Source: Winogradskyella sp. MH6 (lineage in GTDB: Bacteria; Bacteroidota; Bacteroidia; Flavobacteriales; Flavobacteriaceae). Taken from it: a DNA stretch of 64,000 nt. This document shows positions 25,214-33,187 of this stretch, piece by piece. The stretch is taken from contig NZ_CP094494.1 in the NCBI RefSeq assembly GCF_022810765.1, forward strand, positions 1,240,001 to 1,304,000, read 5' to 3'. Made by a program: the position numbers and the translations under genes. The notes under the pieces were generated by a model, which was not told where the DNA came from, did no database searches, and worked only from the letters and a program-made list of their open reading frames with translations. The stretch's first letter is position 1, and each line of letters opens with the position of its first letter.

Positions 25214-27223
25214 TTAACTTATTTCAGAAGCTTCTTTAACCAAAATTTCATTTTTATCTTCTAAGGCTTTTTCAATAAACTCATTAACTGCATCATTACG
25301 CTCTAAGCCGTTTTTAAGCATTTCTTTTAACGCAATCATTACAGCGATGCGTGTGCCAGCCTTTTTTACAGCAGTACCAAATAAAGGCTCTAAATCGTCG
25401 TAAGATACCTCCTTAGCTAAATCAATAATTTCTGCTTTAGCTTTTGCTTGTTTATCTTCAGGATAATTCGTGTACTTTTTACCTAATTGCTGAATGACGC
25501 TTATTGCGGAACGCTTTTGCTGTTGTGGTTGTGGTTTTGCTTGAGTAGCTGCTTGTAGTTTTGGCTTTTGCTTTGCCCAACTATCACGTAAACCAACCGT
25601 TTTATTGAACACCAATTTATCTGAGGTAGAATCGTCATCGACATTAAAATACCCTAAACGTTGAAACTGAAACTGCTCTCCTACTTTAGCTTCTGCTAAA
25701 CTTGGTTCAACATAAGCTTCAATAATATTTAAAGAATTTGGGTTTAAAAATTCCATAAAATCTTTGCCATCATGACTGTCTGGTGCTTCATCCATAAACA
25801 ATCTATCGTACTCTCTAACCTCAGCAGTTACAGCATGTTTTATAGATACCCAATGTAGTGTTCCTTTTACTTTTTTAGACGTGTCTATATCGTATGTACA
25901 GTGAATTTCGGTGATCTTACCATTTTCATCTTTTACTACATCATTTGCTTTAATGATATAAGCATTTTTCAAACGTACTTCACCTCCAAGCTTTAATCTG
26001 AAAAACTTACTACTAGCTTCTTCTTTAAAGTCTTCCTTTTCAATATAAATTTCTCTTGAAAACGGCACTTTTCTGAATCCAGCACTATCATCTTCTTGAT
26101 TATTTTCTGCCTCTAACCATTCTTCTTTATCCTCTGGATAATTGGTGATTACTACTTTTACAGGATCTAAAACCGCCATGACGCGGTTAGCTGTTTTGTT
26201 TAAATCCTCACGAATACAAAATTCAAGAAGAGAAACGTCTATCACATTTTCACGTTTAGCAACACCAACTTTTTTAATAAATTCTCTAATAGAATTTGGT
26301 GTGTAACCTCTTCTGCGTAATCCAGAAATAGTAGGCATCCTTGGATCATCCCAACCAGAAACCACCTTCTCTTCTACCAACTTAAGTAACTTACGTTTAC
26401 TCATAATGGTATACGATAGGTTTAAACGTGCAAATTCGCGTTGTTTTGGTGGTAATGGTAACTTGTCCTTAGCATACTCATAAACGTTATCTTTAAACCA
26501 ATCGTACAGCTTTCTGTGTGGCTTAAATTCTAAAGAACACAAGGAATGTGATATTTGCTCTATATAATCGCTTTCTCCGTGCGTCCAATCGTACATTGGA
26601 TAAATACACCACTCATCACCTGTTCTGTGATGATGTGCATACATAATACGATACATTATAGGATCTCGCATTAGCATGTTTGGGTCTTGCATGTCTATTT
26701 TGGCACGCAACACATGTGTACCAGCAGGAAATTCTCCAGCTTTCATACGTTGGAATAAATCTAAGTTTTCCTCTACACTTCTATCTCTGTATGGACTATT
26801 GGTTCCTGGTTGTGTTGGAGTACCTTTTTGCTCTGCCATAGCTTCAGAGGTTTGGCTATCTACATAAGCCTTACCATCTTTAATTAGTTGTACAGCCCAG
26901 TTATATAGTTTATCAAAATAGTCTGACGAATAGAGTTCATTTTCCCATTTATATCCTAACCAAGCTATATCGCGCTTAATGGCATCTACATATTCCTGTT
27001 CTTCTTTTGCAGGATTTGTATCATCAAATCTTAGATTTACAGGTGCATTGTATTTTTCACCTAATCCAAAACTAATGCCAATGGCTTTTGTATGGCCAAT
27101 ATGCAAGTAACCATTTGGTTCTGGTGGAAAACGAAAACGTAGCTTATCTTTTGGTAAACCGTTTGCTAAATCTTCTTCTATAATATGCTCAATAAAATTG
27201 AGTGATTTTGTTTCTTCTGACAT
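25214..27223 (-). CDS. glnS: Glutamine--tRNA ligase fused to a YqeY/GatB-C-like domain
   Basis: This 669-residue protein has a GlnRS core of about 555 residues that charges tRNA-Gln. The HIGH motif is in FRFPPEPNGYLHIGHTKAI (about 27-45) and the KMSKS equivalent is MSKRKLLKLVEE. A linker rich in Gln/Lys/Pro (about 560-585) leads to a C-terminal helical domain (SVIQQLGKKYTNYP ... LAKEVSYDDLEPLFGTAVKKAG) like YqeY and the GatB tail, which bind tRNA. NCBI annotates this architecture as a GlnRS/YqeY fusion; the extra domain probably adds tRNA affinity. It has its own promoter box and terminator. Confidence 0.95.
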   Translation of the reverse strand: MSEETKSLNFIEHIIEEDLANGLPKDKLRFRFPPEPNGYLHIGHTKAIGISFGLGEKYNAPVNLRFDDTNPAKEEQEYVDAIKRDIAWLGYKWENELYSSDYFDKLYNWAVQLIKDGKAYVDSQTSEAMAEQKGTPTQPGTNSPYRDRSVEENLDLFQRMKAGEFPAGTHVLRAKIDMQDPNMLMRDPIMYRIMYAHHHRTGDEWCIYPMYDWTHGESDYIEQISHSLCSLEFKPHRKLYDWFKDNVYEYAKDKLPLPPKQREFARLNLSYTIMSKRKLLKLVEEKVVSGWDDPRMPTISGLRRRGYTPNSIREFIKKVGVAKRENVIDVSLLEFCIREDLNKTANRVMAVLDPVKVVITNYPEDKEEWLEAENNQEDDSAGFRKVPFSREIYIEKEDFKEEASSKFFRLKLGGEVRLKNAYIIKANDVVKDENGKITEIHCTYDIDTSKKVKGTLHWVSIKHAVTAEVREYDRLFMDEAPDSHDGKDFMEFLNPNSLNIIEAYVEPSLAEAKVGEQFQFQRLGYFNVDDDSTSDKLVFNKTVGLRDSWAKQKPKLQAATQAKPQPQQQKRSAISVIQQLGKKYTNYPEDKQAKAKAEIIDLAKEVSYDDLEPLFGTAVKKAGTRIAVMIALKEMLKNGLERNDAVNEFIEKALEDKNEILVKEASEIS

Positions 27224-27240
27224 TGCAAAAAATTAAAGTG

Positions 27241-27248
27241 CAAAATTA
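27241..27248 (-). promoter_or_regulatory. TAATTTTG -7 box for glnS
   Basis: Minus strand TAnnTTTG match, 17 nt before the ATG at 27223. Confidence 0.6.
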
Positions 27249-27311
27249 CATAAATTGTAACATTAAAATAGTATTCTCTACTTATAGAATGAACCAAAAA
27301 ACTTAAATAGA

Positions 27312-27512
27312 ATGAATTACAAATGTCCGAAATGTGATAATACAACTTATGAATTAGGAGAAATGAGAGCAACAGGTGGTACACTCTCTAAAATCTTTGA
27401 TGTACAGAACAAAAAATTTACTTCTGTAACTTGTAAAAAATGCACATACACAGAATTTTTTAAAGCAAAAACCAGTGCGATGAGTAATATCTTTGACTTT
27501 TTTACGAATTAA
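27312..27512 (+). CDS. Small zinc-ribbon protein
   Basis: This 66-residue protein has two CxxC knuckles (YKCPKCDN at 4-7 and VTCKKCTYTEF at about 40-43), so it should bind one zinc. The sequence between them, GEMRATGGTLSKIFDVQNKKFTSV, resembles the DUF2082-type nucleic-acid-binding Zn ribbon, for which no role is known to me. It stands alone, upstream of folB, with a degraded hairpin repeat directly after its stop codon. Confidence 0.8.
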   Translation: MNYKCPKCDNTTYELGEMRATGGTLSKIFDVQNKKFTSVTCKKCTYTEFFKAKTSAMSNIFDFFTN

Positions 27513-27513
27513 A

Positions 27514-27543
27514 GATTCCTGCCTTCTCAAGAATGATAGAAGG
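27514..27543 (+). repeat. Degenerate short intergenic repeat, copy 3
   Basis: GATTCCTGCCTTC..AAGAATGA resembles the common Bacteroidota repeat GATTCCTGCCTTCGCAGGAATGA; the stem is damaged here. On the minus strand it reads FLRRQESL, a peptide often predicted by mistake from this repeat. Confidence 0.55.
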
Positions 27544-27545
27544 TT

Positions 27546-27553
27546 TATCTTTG
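27546..27553 (+). promoter_or_regulatory. TATCTTTG -7 box 4 nt before folB
   Basis: The box is followed by CAAT and the folB ATG at 27558. It is the same spacing as at holB and rbfA. Confidence 0.6.
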
Positions 27554-27557
27554 CAAT

Positions 27558-27920
27558 ATGGGAATAATAAAAGTTGAAAATATTCGTGTTTTTGCCAATC
27601 ATGGTTGTTTAAAAGAAGAAACCGCTATTGGTAGCGACTATCGTGTAGATGTTGTGGTTAATGCAGATTTATCAAGGTCTGCACAAACCGATGATTTAAG
27701 TGATACAGTAGATTATGTGTTTTTAAATAAGGTTGTACGCGAAGAAATGGCAAAACCTTCAAAGCTTCTTGAAACCGTTGCTCAACGCATCATAGATAGG
27801 ATACTGTATGAAGATAGGCTTGTTACAAAAGTTTCTGTTTCTGTGAGTAAAATTAATCCTCCGATTGGTGGTGACGTAGAAATGGTTACGATTAAACTTT
27901 CAGAAAAACGAAAAAAGTAA
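27558..27920 (+). CDS. folB: Dihydroneopterin aldolase
   Basis: This 120-residue enzyme of folate biosynthesis splits 7,8-dihydroneopterin into 6-hydroxymethyl-dihydropterin and glycolaldehyde. Family features: VENIRVFANHGCLKEE (start of the fold), the catalytic-site region DYRVDVVV, DTVDYVFLNKVV (substrate-binding Tyr), LLETVAQRIIDRIL with the Glu that anchors pterin, and KINPPIGGDVEMVTI with the active-site Lys. Length is normal. The mRNA is probably leaderless. tRNA-Cys follows on the same strand. Confidence 0.95.
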   Translation: MGIIKVENIRVFANHGCLKEETAIGSDYRVDVVVNADLSRSAQTDDLSDTVDYVFLNKVVREEMAKPSKLLETVAQRIIDRILYEDRLVTKVSVSVSKINPPIGGDVEMVTIKLSEKRKK

Positions 27921-27950
27921 ACCAGTATAGGGTAAAACATTAATAATTTA

Positions 27951-27958
27951 TATATTTG
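27951..27958 (+). promoter_or_regulatory. TATATTTG -7 box for tRNA-Cys
   Basis: TAnnTTTG match ending 12 nt before the first base of the tRNA. Confidence 0.5.
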
Positions 27959-27970
27959 CCCTCGCAATAA

Positions 27971-28041
27971 GGTGTCGTGGCCGAGTGGCTAGGCAGTGGT
28001 CTGCAACACCATCTACAGCGGTTCGAATCCGCTCGACACCT
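27971..28041 (+). tRNA. tRNA-Cys (anticodon GCA)
   Basis: A full cloverleaf can be drawn: acceptor GGTGTCG/CGACACC with discriminator T; D arm GCC-GAGTGGCTA-GGC; anticodon stem GTGGT/ACCAT with loop CTGCAAC, giving GCA at 28003-28005; T arm AGCGG-TTCGAAT-CCGCT. The 3' CCA is not encoded. Discriminator U and anticodon GCA are identity elements for Cys. A bidirectional terminator begins directly after it. Confidence 0.97.
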
Positions 28042-28042
28042 C

Positions 28043-28072
28043 AAAAAACCTCTGAATTATCAGAGGTTTTTT
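28043..28072. terminator. Bidirectional terminator between tRNA-Cys and the LysE gene
   Basis: CCTCTGA (28049-28055), ATTA loop, TCAGAGG (28060-28066), with A6 before and T6 after. Confidence 0.88.
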
Positions 28073-28083
28073 ATTTCTATAAT

Positions 28084-28767
28084 TTAATCCAAAGGATTTA
28101 CTTTATCTATTTGCTCTTTCCCTTTTTCATAAAGTTCAGGAAATAGTCCTTGGGAAAGCAATAAAATACCAAAGCCTAAAATAACTAAAGCAACTATTTT
28201 CTTGGTTTTAAAAATACGTCTTGGAGTAAGCTTGTTTTTTAAACGTTTTGCAGCTGCAATTTTAAACAAATCGCACACAAAATAAGACACTAACATCGTG
28301 ATTATAAAAACGGTCACACCATTTTCAGATTTTGTTATTGAGGTACCAATAACAATAAAACCTAGCCAACCTAAAAGCACTCCAATATTGATAAAATTGA
28401 GTAAAAATCCTTTAATAAATAGTTTTCCGTAGTCCTTTTTTGGAAGTTCAATTCTATGATGTTCCCTAACTATAGACCGAAAGGATTTAGATACTTTTAT
28501 AAATGAGATTAATCCATAAACTACAAGCAAAACACCTCCAAACACTAGTAATTTAGGGTCGTCTTTAATCTTGTCTAAAAGTGTATCTGTACTCATAAAA
28601 ATGAGTAGTATAAAAACAATATCTGCTAAAATTACACCAATATCAAATGCAAGTGCACTAGTGAACCCCTTAGTTGCGCTGGTTTCTAATAACACAAAGA
28701 AAACAGGACCAATAGTAAAAGCTAAAATTACACCAAAAGGAATGGCTGTTAAGATATCGTCTAACAT
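28084..28767 (-). CDS. LysE family transporter
   Basis: This 227-residue inner-membrane protein from MLDDILTAIPFG has about six transmembrane helices. The LysE/RhtB signature region is near the start (FGVILAFTIGPVFFVLLETSATKGF), followed by ALAFDIGVILADIVFILLIF. Family members export amino acids or related small molecules, but the substrate here is unknown. An in-frame TTG 7 codons upstream is rejected as start because it lies in a promoter box. It is monocistronic and convergent with tRNA-Cys. Confidence 0.85.
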   Translation of the reverse strand: MLDDILTAIPFGVILAFTIGPVFFVLLETSATKGFTSALAFDIGVILADIVFILLIFMSTDTLLDKIKDDPKLLVFGGVLLVVYGLISFIKVSKSFRSIVREHHRIELPKKDYGKLFIKGFLLNFINIGVLLGWLGFIVIGTSITKSENGVTVFIITMLVSYFVCDLFKIAAAKRLKNKLTPRRIFKTKKIVALVILGFGILLLSQGLFPELYEKGKEQIDKVNPLD

Positions 28768-28785
28768 GTAAACTTGCGGTTTACA

Positions 28786-28793
28786 CAAAAGTA
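28786..28793 (-). promoter_or_regulatory. TACTTTTG -7 box for the LysE gene
   Basis: Minus strand TAnnTTTG match, 18 nt before the ATG at 28767. Confidence 0.6.
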
Positions 28794-28867
28794 GTAAACT
28801 AATTAAGAAATGCTAAATGAAAGCTATTGAGATTTTTAAGATACAGAGATAATAAAAATAAATAAAT

Positions 28868-29539
28868 CTACATTCGTTTTACATTACCACCTAATACTTT
28901 GCTTTCGTTAATTTGCTTAGGTTCACCGTAGATGTATACATTTCCTCCAGCTTTTATTCTTACATCTACAAGTTCTGAGGCATTTACATAAGCTTCACCA
29001 CCAGCATTAACACTAACTTCGGTTTGTTGGGTAGTAAATTTTTCTCCATTAAAAACGCCTCCTGTATAAATGGAAATATCCTGATTTTTTGAGCTTCCCG
29101 AAACATTAATTACACCTCCTGTAACGGCTCTAAAATTAGCATAACTAGTTTTAAGTTCAGCAGTAATTTCACTACCTTCTTGGGCTTTCAAATCAATCTC
29201 AAATTGCTCTATAGGTTCGGTTACCTCAACATTTGCACCTTCGTTAGCATCTATAACATCTACAGACGTGTAATATAAATTCACTACAATATCATTACCA
29301 TCATAGCTTTCTTCAAGCTTCATTCTAATTTTTAGCTTACCGTTTTTGTTTATAATCTGAACATCTTCTTTGTTTTCACCTGAAATAATAACTTTATTTA
29401 CATCTGATCTCAACATCTTAAGATTGATTAAATCATAAACTTTAACAGTAGAAAATTCTCCAATATTTTTCTCAATAGTGTCTTGTGCATTTATAGATAA
29501 ACCTAAAGTAAATGCTAATAGTAAAAGATAATTCTTCAT
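28868..29539 (-). CDS. GIN domain (DUF2807) exported protein
   Basis: This 223-residue protein has a signal peptide (MKNYLLLLAFTLGLSINA). A head GIN/DUF2807 domain follows, a right-handed beta-helix-like repeat fold: GEFSTVKVYDLINLKMLRSD, VIDANEGANVEV, FEIDLKAQEGSEITAEL, VTGGVINVSGSSKNQDISIYTGGV, VSVNAGGEAYVNASELVDVRIKAGGNVYIYGEP. The last repeats with Gly-Gly steps are characteristic. Its role is unknown; it is envelope-located. It is in line with ybjQ-like and rnr (20-nt gap), so possibly the tail of the rnr operon. Confidence 0.85.
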   Translation of the reverse strand: MKNYLLLLAFTLGLSINAQDTIEKNIGEFSTVKVYDLINLKMLRSDVNKVIISGENKEDVQIINKNGKLKIRMKLEESYDGNDIVVNLYYTSVDVIDANEGANVEVTEPIEQFEIDLKAQEGSEITAELKTSYANFRAVTGGVINVSGSSKNQDISIYTGGVFNGEKFTTQQTEVSVNAGGEAYVNASELVDVRIKAGGNVYIYGEPKQINESKVLGGNVKRM

Positions 29540-29558
29540 TTTAATAATTTTAAAAAAG

Positions 29559-29858
29559 CTACGCGGCTACTTTAACAGCTGTTCCTGTAACAGAAACCAT
29601 TGCATAATTGTGAGTTGTTAATTCTATCTCAACTTTTATACCAACGACAGCATTTGCATTTAATTTTTTTGCATTTTCTTGTAATTGCTGAAATGCTTTT
29701 TCCTTAACAACATCAATACTATCTCTTACAGAATTAAAATACTTAGACATGCTAAATCCCATAGCCAGCTTTTCTTCATTAATAGCAACACCTGTTACTA
29801 TACCTAAGTAATCAATAATTTTAAAATTTTCTATAGAATTGGTCGTTGTAAGAATCAT
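29559..29858 (-). CDS. YbjQ family (UPF0145/DUF74) protein
   Basis: This 99-residue protein has the whole YbjQ pattern: TTNSIENFKIIDYLGIVTGVAI, the RDSIDVVKEKAFQQLQENAKKLNANAVVGIKVE helix-strand core and a final VSVTGTAVKV strand. The fold forms a pentameric ring; the biochemical role is not known, although it is sometimes called a heavy-metal-binding domain. It is 24 nt downstream of rnr and 20 nt upstream of the GIN gene on the same strand. Confidence 0.88.
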   Translation of the reverse strand: MILTTTNSIENFKIIDYLGIVTGVAINEEKLAMGFSMSKYFNSVRDSIDVVKEKAFQQLQENAKKLNANAVVGIKVEIELTTHNYAMVSVTGTAVKVAA

Positions 29859-29881
29859 AATAAATTTCTTTTTAGGTAAAT

Positions 29882-32125
29882 TTAATCGTTTTCATCAGGC
29901 TTTCCAACTAGATAAAAATCGAGATGTTTTTTCACTAAATCAGTACTTTTTACTTTTACAATAACCTCATCTCCTAATTGATACATAGTGTGTGTATTTT
30001 TGCCAATCATAGCATAATGTTCTTGGTCAAAGTAATACATATCGTCTTTCATGTCTCTAACGCTTACCATGCCTTCACATTTATTAGACTCTATTTCTAC
30101 ATAAATTCCCCAGTCTGTAACTCCTGAAATAACACCTAAAAATTCTTCGTCTTGATGATCTTGCATAAAACGAATTTGCATGTACTTTATAGAATCGCGC
30201 TCTGCTTTTGTCGCTAGATATTCCATATTACTACTATGTTTGCATTTTTCTTCGTAAACTTCTTCGTTAGCAGATTTACCACCATCTAAATAAAGCTGTA
30301 ATAAACGATGCGCCATAACATCAGGATAACGACGAATTGGCGACGTAAAATGACTATAATAATCAAACGCTAAACCATAATGACCAATATTATGCGTGGT
30401 ATACTCGGCTTTTGCCATGGTTCTTATGGTTAATGTATCTACTAGATTTTGTTCCTTCTTCCCTACCACATCTGTTAAAAGCCTATTTAAAGATGAAGCT
30501 ATACTATTTCTATCCTTGAAATTAAGCTTATGACCAAAACGAGACACTACTGTTTGAAGTTGCGCTAATTTAGATTCATCTGGTTCATCGTGAACACGGT
30601 ACACAAAGGTCTTTTTCGGGTTTTGTTTACCAACAAACTCAGACACTTTTCTGTTAGCTAACAACATAAACTCTTCTATAAGTTTGTTAGCATCTTTACT
30701 AGTTTTAAAGAATACTCCAACAGGATTAGCTTCTTCATCTAAATTGAATTTTACCTCAACTTTATCAAAAGAAATAGCTCCGTGTCTCATACGTTGAGAT
30801 CGCATCTTTTTAGCTAAACGATCCAAAACCAGAATAGCTTCTGCGATTTCTGGTTTAGTGTTATACTCCTCACCTATTAGCGAAACTTCCTTAGGAATTG
30901 TAGTATTTAATTGAGATGCTTCGACTTCGCTTAGCGTGACTTTAGGATTGTTTTCTATAATAGCTTGTGCTTCTTCGTAAGCAAAACGTGCATCGGAATA
31001 CGTTACAGTTCTACCAAACCATTGGTTTTTAATTTCACATTGATTATTCATTTGAAACACTGCAGAAAAGGTATATTTTTCTTCATGTGGTCTTAACGAA
31101 CATGCTCCATTAGATAAACGTTCTGGTAACATTGGAACCACACGATCTACTAAATAAATGGATGTAGCACGTTCGTAAGCTTCATCATCTAAAACTGTTC
31201 CTGGTTGCACATAGTGCGATACATCTGCAATATGGATTCCTATCTCATATAAGCCATTTTCTAAAACTTTAAAGGATAATGCATCATCAAAATCTTTTGC
31301 GTCCTTAGGATCTATCGTAAAGGTTAAATCCTTACGCATATCTCTACGCTTAGCGATTTCATCTTCCGTGATAGAAATATCTAAATCATTAGCAAATTTT
31401 TCTACTTCGTAAGGAAACTCATGTGGTAAACCATACTCAGCTAAAATGGCATGTATTTCGGTATTATGCTCACCTGGTTTTCCTAAAACTTCTAGTACTT
31501 TACCGTAAGGTGAATCTGCTTTTTCTGGCCAATCTGTAAGTGTTACCAATACTTTATCACCATCTTCAGCCTTTTTAGTTTTGTTAATTGGTACAAAAAT
31601 GTCTTTGTACATTTTACTACTATCTGCAACTACAAAAGCAAAGTTTCTGTTTTGTTGAATTTGAATGGTACCAACATATTCGGTTTTAGCGCGCTTAAGG
31701 ATATTGGTGATTTCACCTTCAATTTTACCACGTTTTCTGCGTTTGTAAGCATAGAATTCTACTTCATCACCATCTAGGGCTTTGTTAATATTATTAGATG
31801 CTATAAACACATCTTCTTCAAAATCGTCTGAAATAATATAACCGTTTCCTTTTGAGGCTAAATCTAAAATACCTGTATGATACTCAGCTGTAACAACTGC
31901 TTTAAATTTACCACGATCTACTTGTTCTATTTCTTGCTTAGCAGCAAGTTTTGCTAAAGTTTTTATAATCTGGTTACGGCTACTAGCGTCGTTAACACCA
32001 ATAATAGCAGCTATTTGTTTATAATTAAACGATTTGTTTCGTTCTTTTTTTAGAATACTTAGAATTGTATTTGTAAGGTTAGAAATCTTGTTTTTACCGG
32101 ATTTCTTTTTTCTTTTTCTTGTCAT
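29882..32125 (-). CDS. rnr: Ribonuclease R
   Basis: This 747-residue 3'-5' exoribonuclease degrades structured RNA. Domains: an N-terminal helix-turn-helix and basic patch (MTRKRKKKSGKNKI; KQIAAIIGVNDASSRNQI), two cold-shock domains (about 70-230), the RNB catalytic domain (TIDPKDAKDFDDALSF with the catalytic Asp cluster at about 265-280; SPIRRYPDVMAHRLL) and a C-terminal S1 domain (FLGVISGVTDWGIYVEIESNKCEGMV). Length is a little shorter than in E. coli (813). First gene of a likely unit with the YbjQ and GIN genes; divergent from rpiB across a 624-bp AT-rich gap. Confidence 0.95.
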   Translation of the reverse strand: MTRKRKKKSGKNKISNLTNTILSILKKERNKSFNYKQIAAIIGVNDASSRNQIIKTLAKLAAKQEIEQVDRGKFKAVVTAEYHTGILDLASKGNGYIISDDFEEDVFIASNNINKALDGDEVEFYAYKRRKRGKIEGEITNILKRAKTEYVGTIQIQQNRNFAFVVADSSKMYKDIFVPINKTKKAEDGDKVLVTLTDWPEKADSPYGKVLEVLGKPGEHNTEIHAILAEYGLPHEFPYEVEKFANDLDISITEDEIAKRRDMRKDLTFTIDPKDAKDFDDALSFKVLENGLYEIGIHIADVSHYVQPGTVLDDEAYERATSIYLVDRVVPMLPERLSNGACSLRPHEEKYTFSAVFQMNNQCEIKNQWFGRTVTYSDARFAYEEAQAIIENNPKVTLSEVEASQLNTTIPKEVSLIGEEYNTKPEIAEAILVLDRLAKKMRSQRMRHGAISFDKVEVKFNLDEEANPVGVFFKTSKDANKLIEEFMLLANRKVSEFVGKQNPKKTFVYRVHDEPDESKLAQLQTVVSRFGHKLNFKDRNSIASSLNRLLTDVVGKKEQNLVDTLTIRTMAKAEYTTHNIGHYGLAFDYYSHFTSPIRRYPDVMAHRLLQLYLDGGKSANEEVYEEKCKHSSNMEYLATKAERDSIKYMQIRFMQDHQDEEFLGVISGVTDWGIYVEIESNKCEGMVSVRDMKDDMYYFDQEHYAMIGKNTHTMYQLGDEVIVKVKSTDLVKKHLDFYLVGKPDEND

Positions 32126-32749
32126 TTAATTTTGTAATCATATTCATTTCCTAAAAGTGTTAGGAATTCTTCATTTAAAACTTAATAAAGGTGGAAGTGA
32201 AGTTATTAAGTTTATTACAAAGCTACACTATAAAAATTTAAAAGTGTTTAGATAAGGTTAAATAAATAAAAATTCACTTATTCACATTTATATATACTAT
32301 TATCATTTTTCTTTTAAAATTTAAAAAAATAAATAATGGTTATTATAGGGTGTTAATTACTAGTATAACTTTTTTGAATTTTATTTTGATAAGTTGAAGT
32401 TTACACTTTATTACGGTTTAGTTAACATTAAATTTACATGTAACCTCTTGATTTTTAAGAAAAGTAAAATTATTGTAAACAAGTGTTAATAACTCATGTT
32501 AATAGAAATGACTCATATTTAATTTTTAAAACACTGTTAATTTCGTCTGTTAGGAGTATGAATAACTTCCTCGAAAAAAGTGATTATTAAATTTTGATTT
32601 TAGGATTCAATTTTTGTTTGAAAAAATTCTGCAACAATCCTAATTTTTATTTTCAAAACTTGTGAACACTTATTAACAAGTAATGAGAAATTGTATTAAC
32701 CAGATTTTATTATTCGTAATTTTGCAAAGCAAAACAAACACTTATTAAC
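32126..32749. other. AT-rich 624-bp intergenic region with DnaA-box-like repeats (possible oriC or complex promoter)
   Basis: Both flanking genes point away. The region is very AT-rich and has no open frame of note. It holds one perfect DnaA-box consensus TTATTCACA (32278-32286) and near matches TTATTAACA at 32670-32678 and 32742-32750, with the reverse form at 32484-32492. The 12-mer CACTTATTNACA occurs three times (32275, 32667, 32739). Several other TTAACA/TGTTAA words occur. The origin assignment is a hypothesis only. Confidence 0.4.
32717..32724 (+). promoter_or_regulatory. TAATTTTG -7 box for rpiB, with TTG 23 nt upstream
   Basis: TAnnTTTG match; TTG at 32691-32693 may be the -33 element. 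ATG of rpiB is 25 nt downstream. Confidence 0.6.
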
Positions 32750-33184
32750 ATGACAATTTCTATCGGTAACGATCACGCAGGACCAGAGTATAAACAAGCT
32801 ATAATACAACACCTTGAAACTAAAGGGTATACCATTACCAATTACGGTACAGACACAACTGATAGTGCAGACTATCCAGATTTTGTACATCCTGTTGCAA
32901 AAGATGTTAATGACGCAAAAGTAGATTTTGGAATTTTAATTTGTGGTACTGCAAATGGAGTTGCTATGACGGCTAATAAATACCAAAATGTTAGAGCTGG
33001 TGTTTGTTGGATTGGTGAGATAGCAGAATTAGCACGTCAGCATAATGATGCTAACATTATATGTATTCCAGCACGTTATACGTCTATTCCACAAGCTATA
33101 AAAATGGTTGATACATTTCTTAACACAGAGTTTGAAGGTGGTCGTCATAAAAGACGTATAGATAAGATTCCTTTATCGTGTTAA
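32750..33184 (+). CDS. rpiB: Ribose-5-phosphate isomerase B
   Basis: This 144-residue RpiB/LacAB family sugar-phosphate isomerase converts ribose 5-phosphate and ribulose 5-phosphate in the pentose phosphate path. The N-terminal IGNDHAGPEYKQAI motif carries the substrate-binding Asp-His. The catalytic Cys is in GILICGTANGVAMTANK, and NDANIICIPARYT and FEGGRHKRRIDKI complete the family pattern. Its ATG overlaps the last base of one of the TTATTAACA repeats. It is followed after 3 nt by the CDF transporter gene. Confidence 0.95.
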   Translation: MTISIGNDHAGPEYKQAIIQHLETKGYTITNYGTDTTDSADYPDFVHPVAKDVNDAKVDFGILICGTANGVAMTANKYQNVRAGVCWIGEIAELARQHNDANIICIPARYTSIPQAIKMVDTFLNTEFEGGRHKRRIDKIPLSC

Positions 33185-33187
33185 TTT

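Noticed and set aside
27354..27602. Minus-strand frame containing FLRRQESL
   Set aside because: It overlaps the zinc-ribbon gene and folB start and its peptide comes from a degenerate intergenic repeat, a known false prediction.
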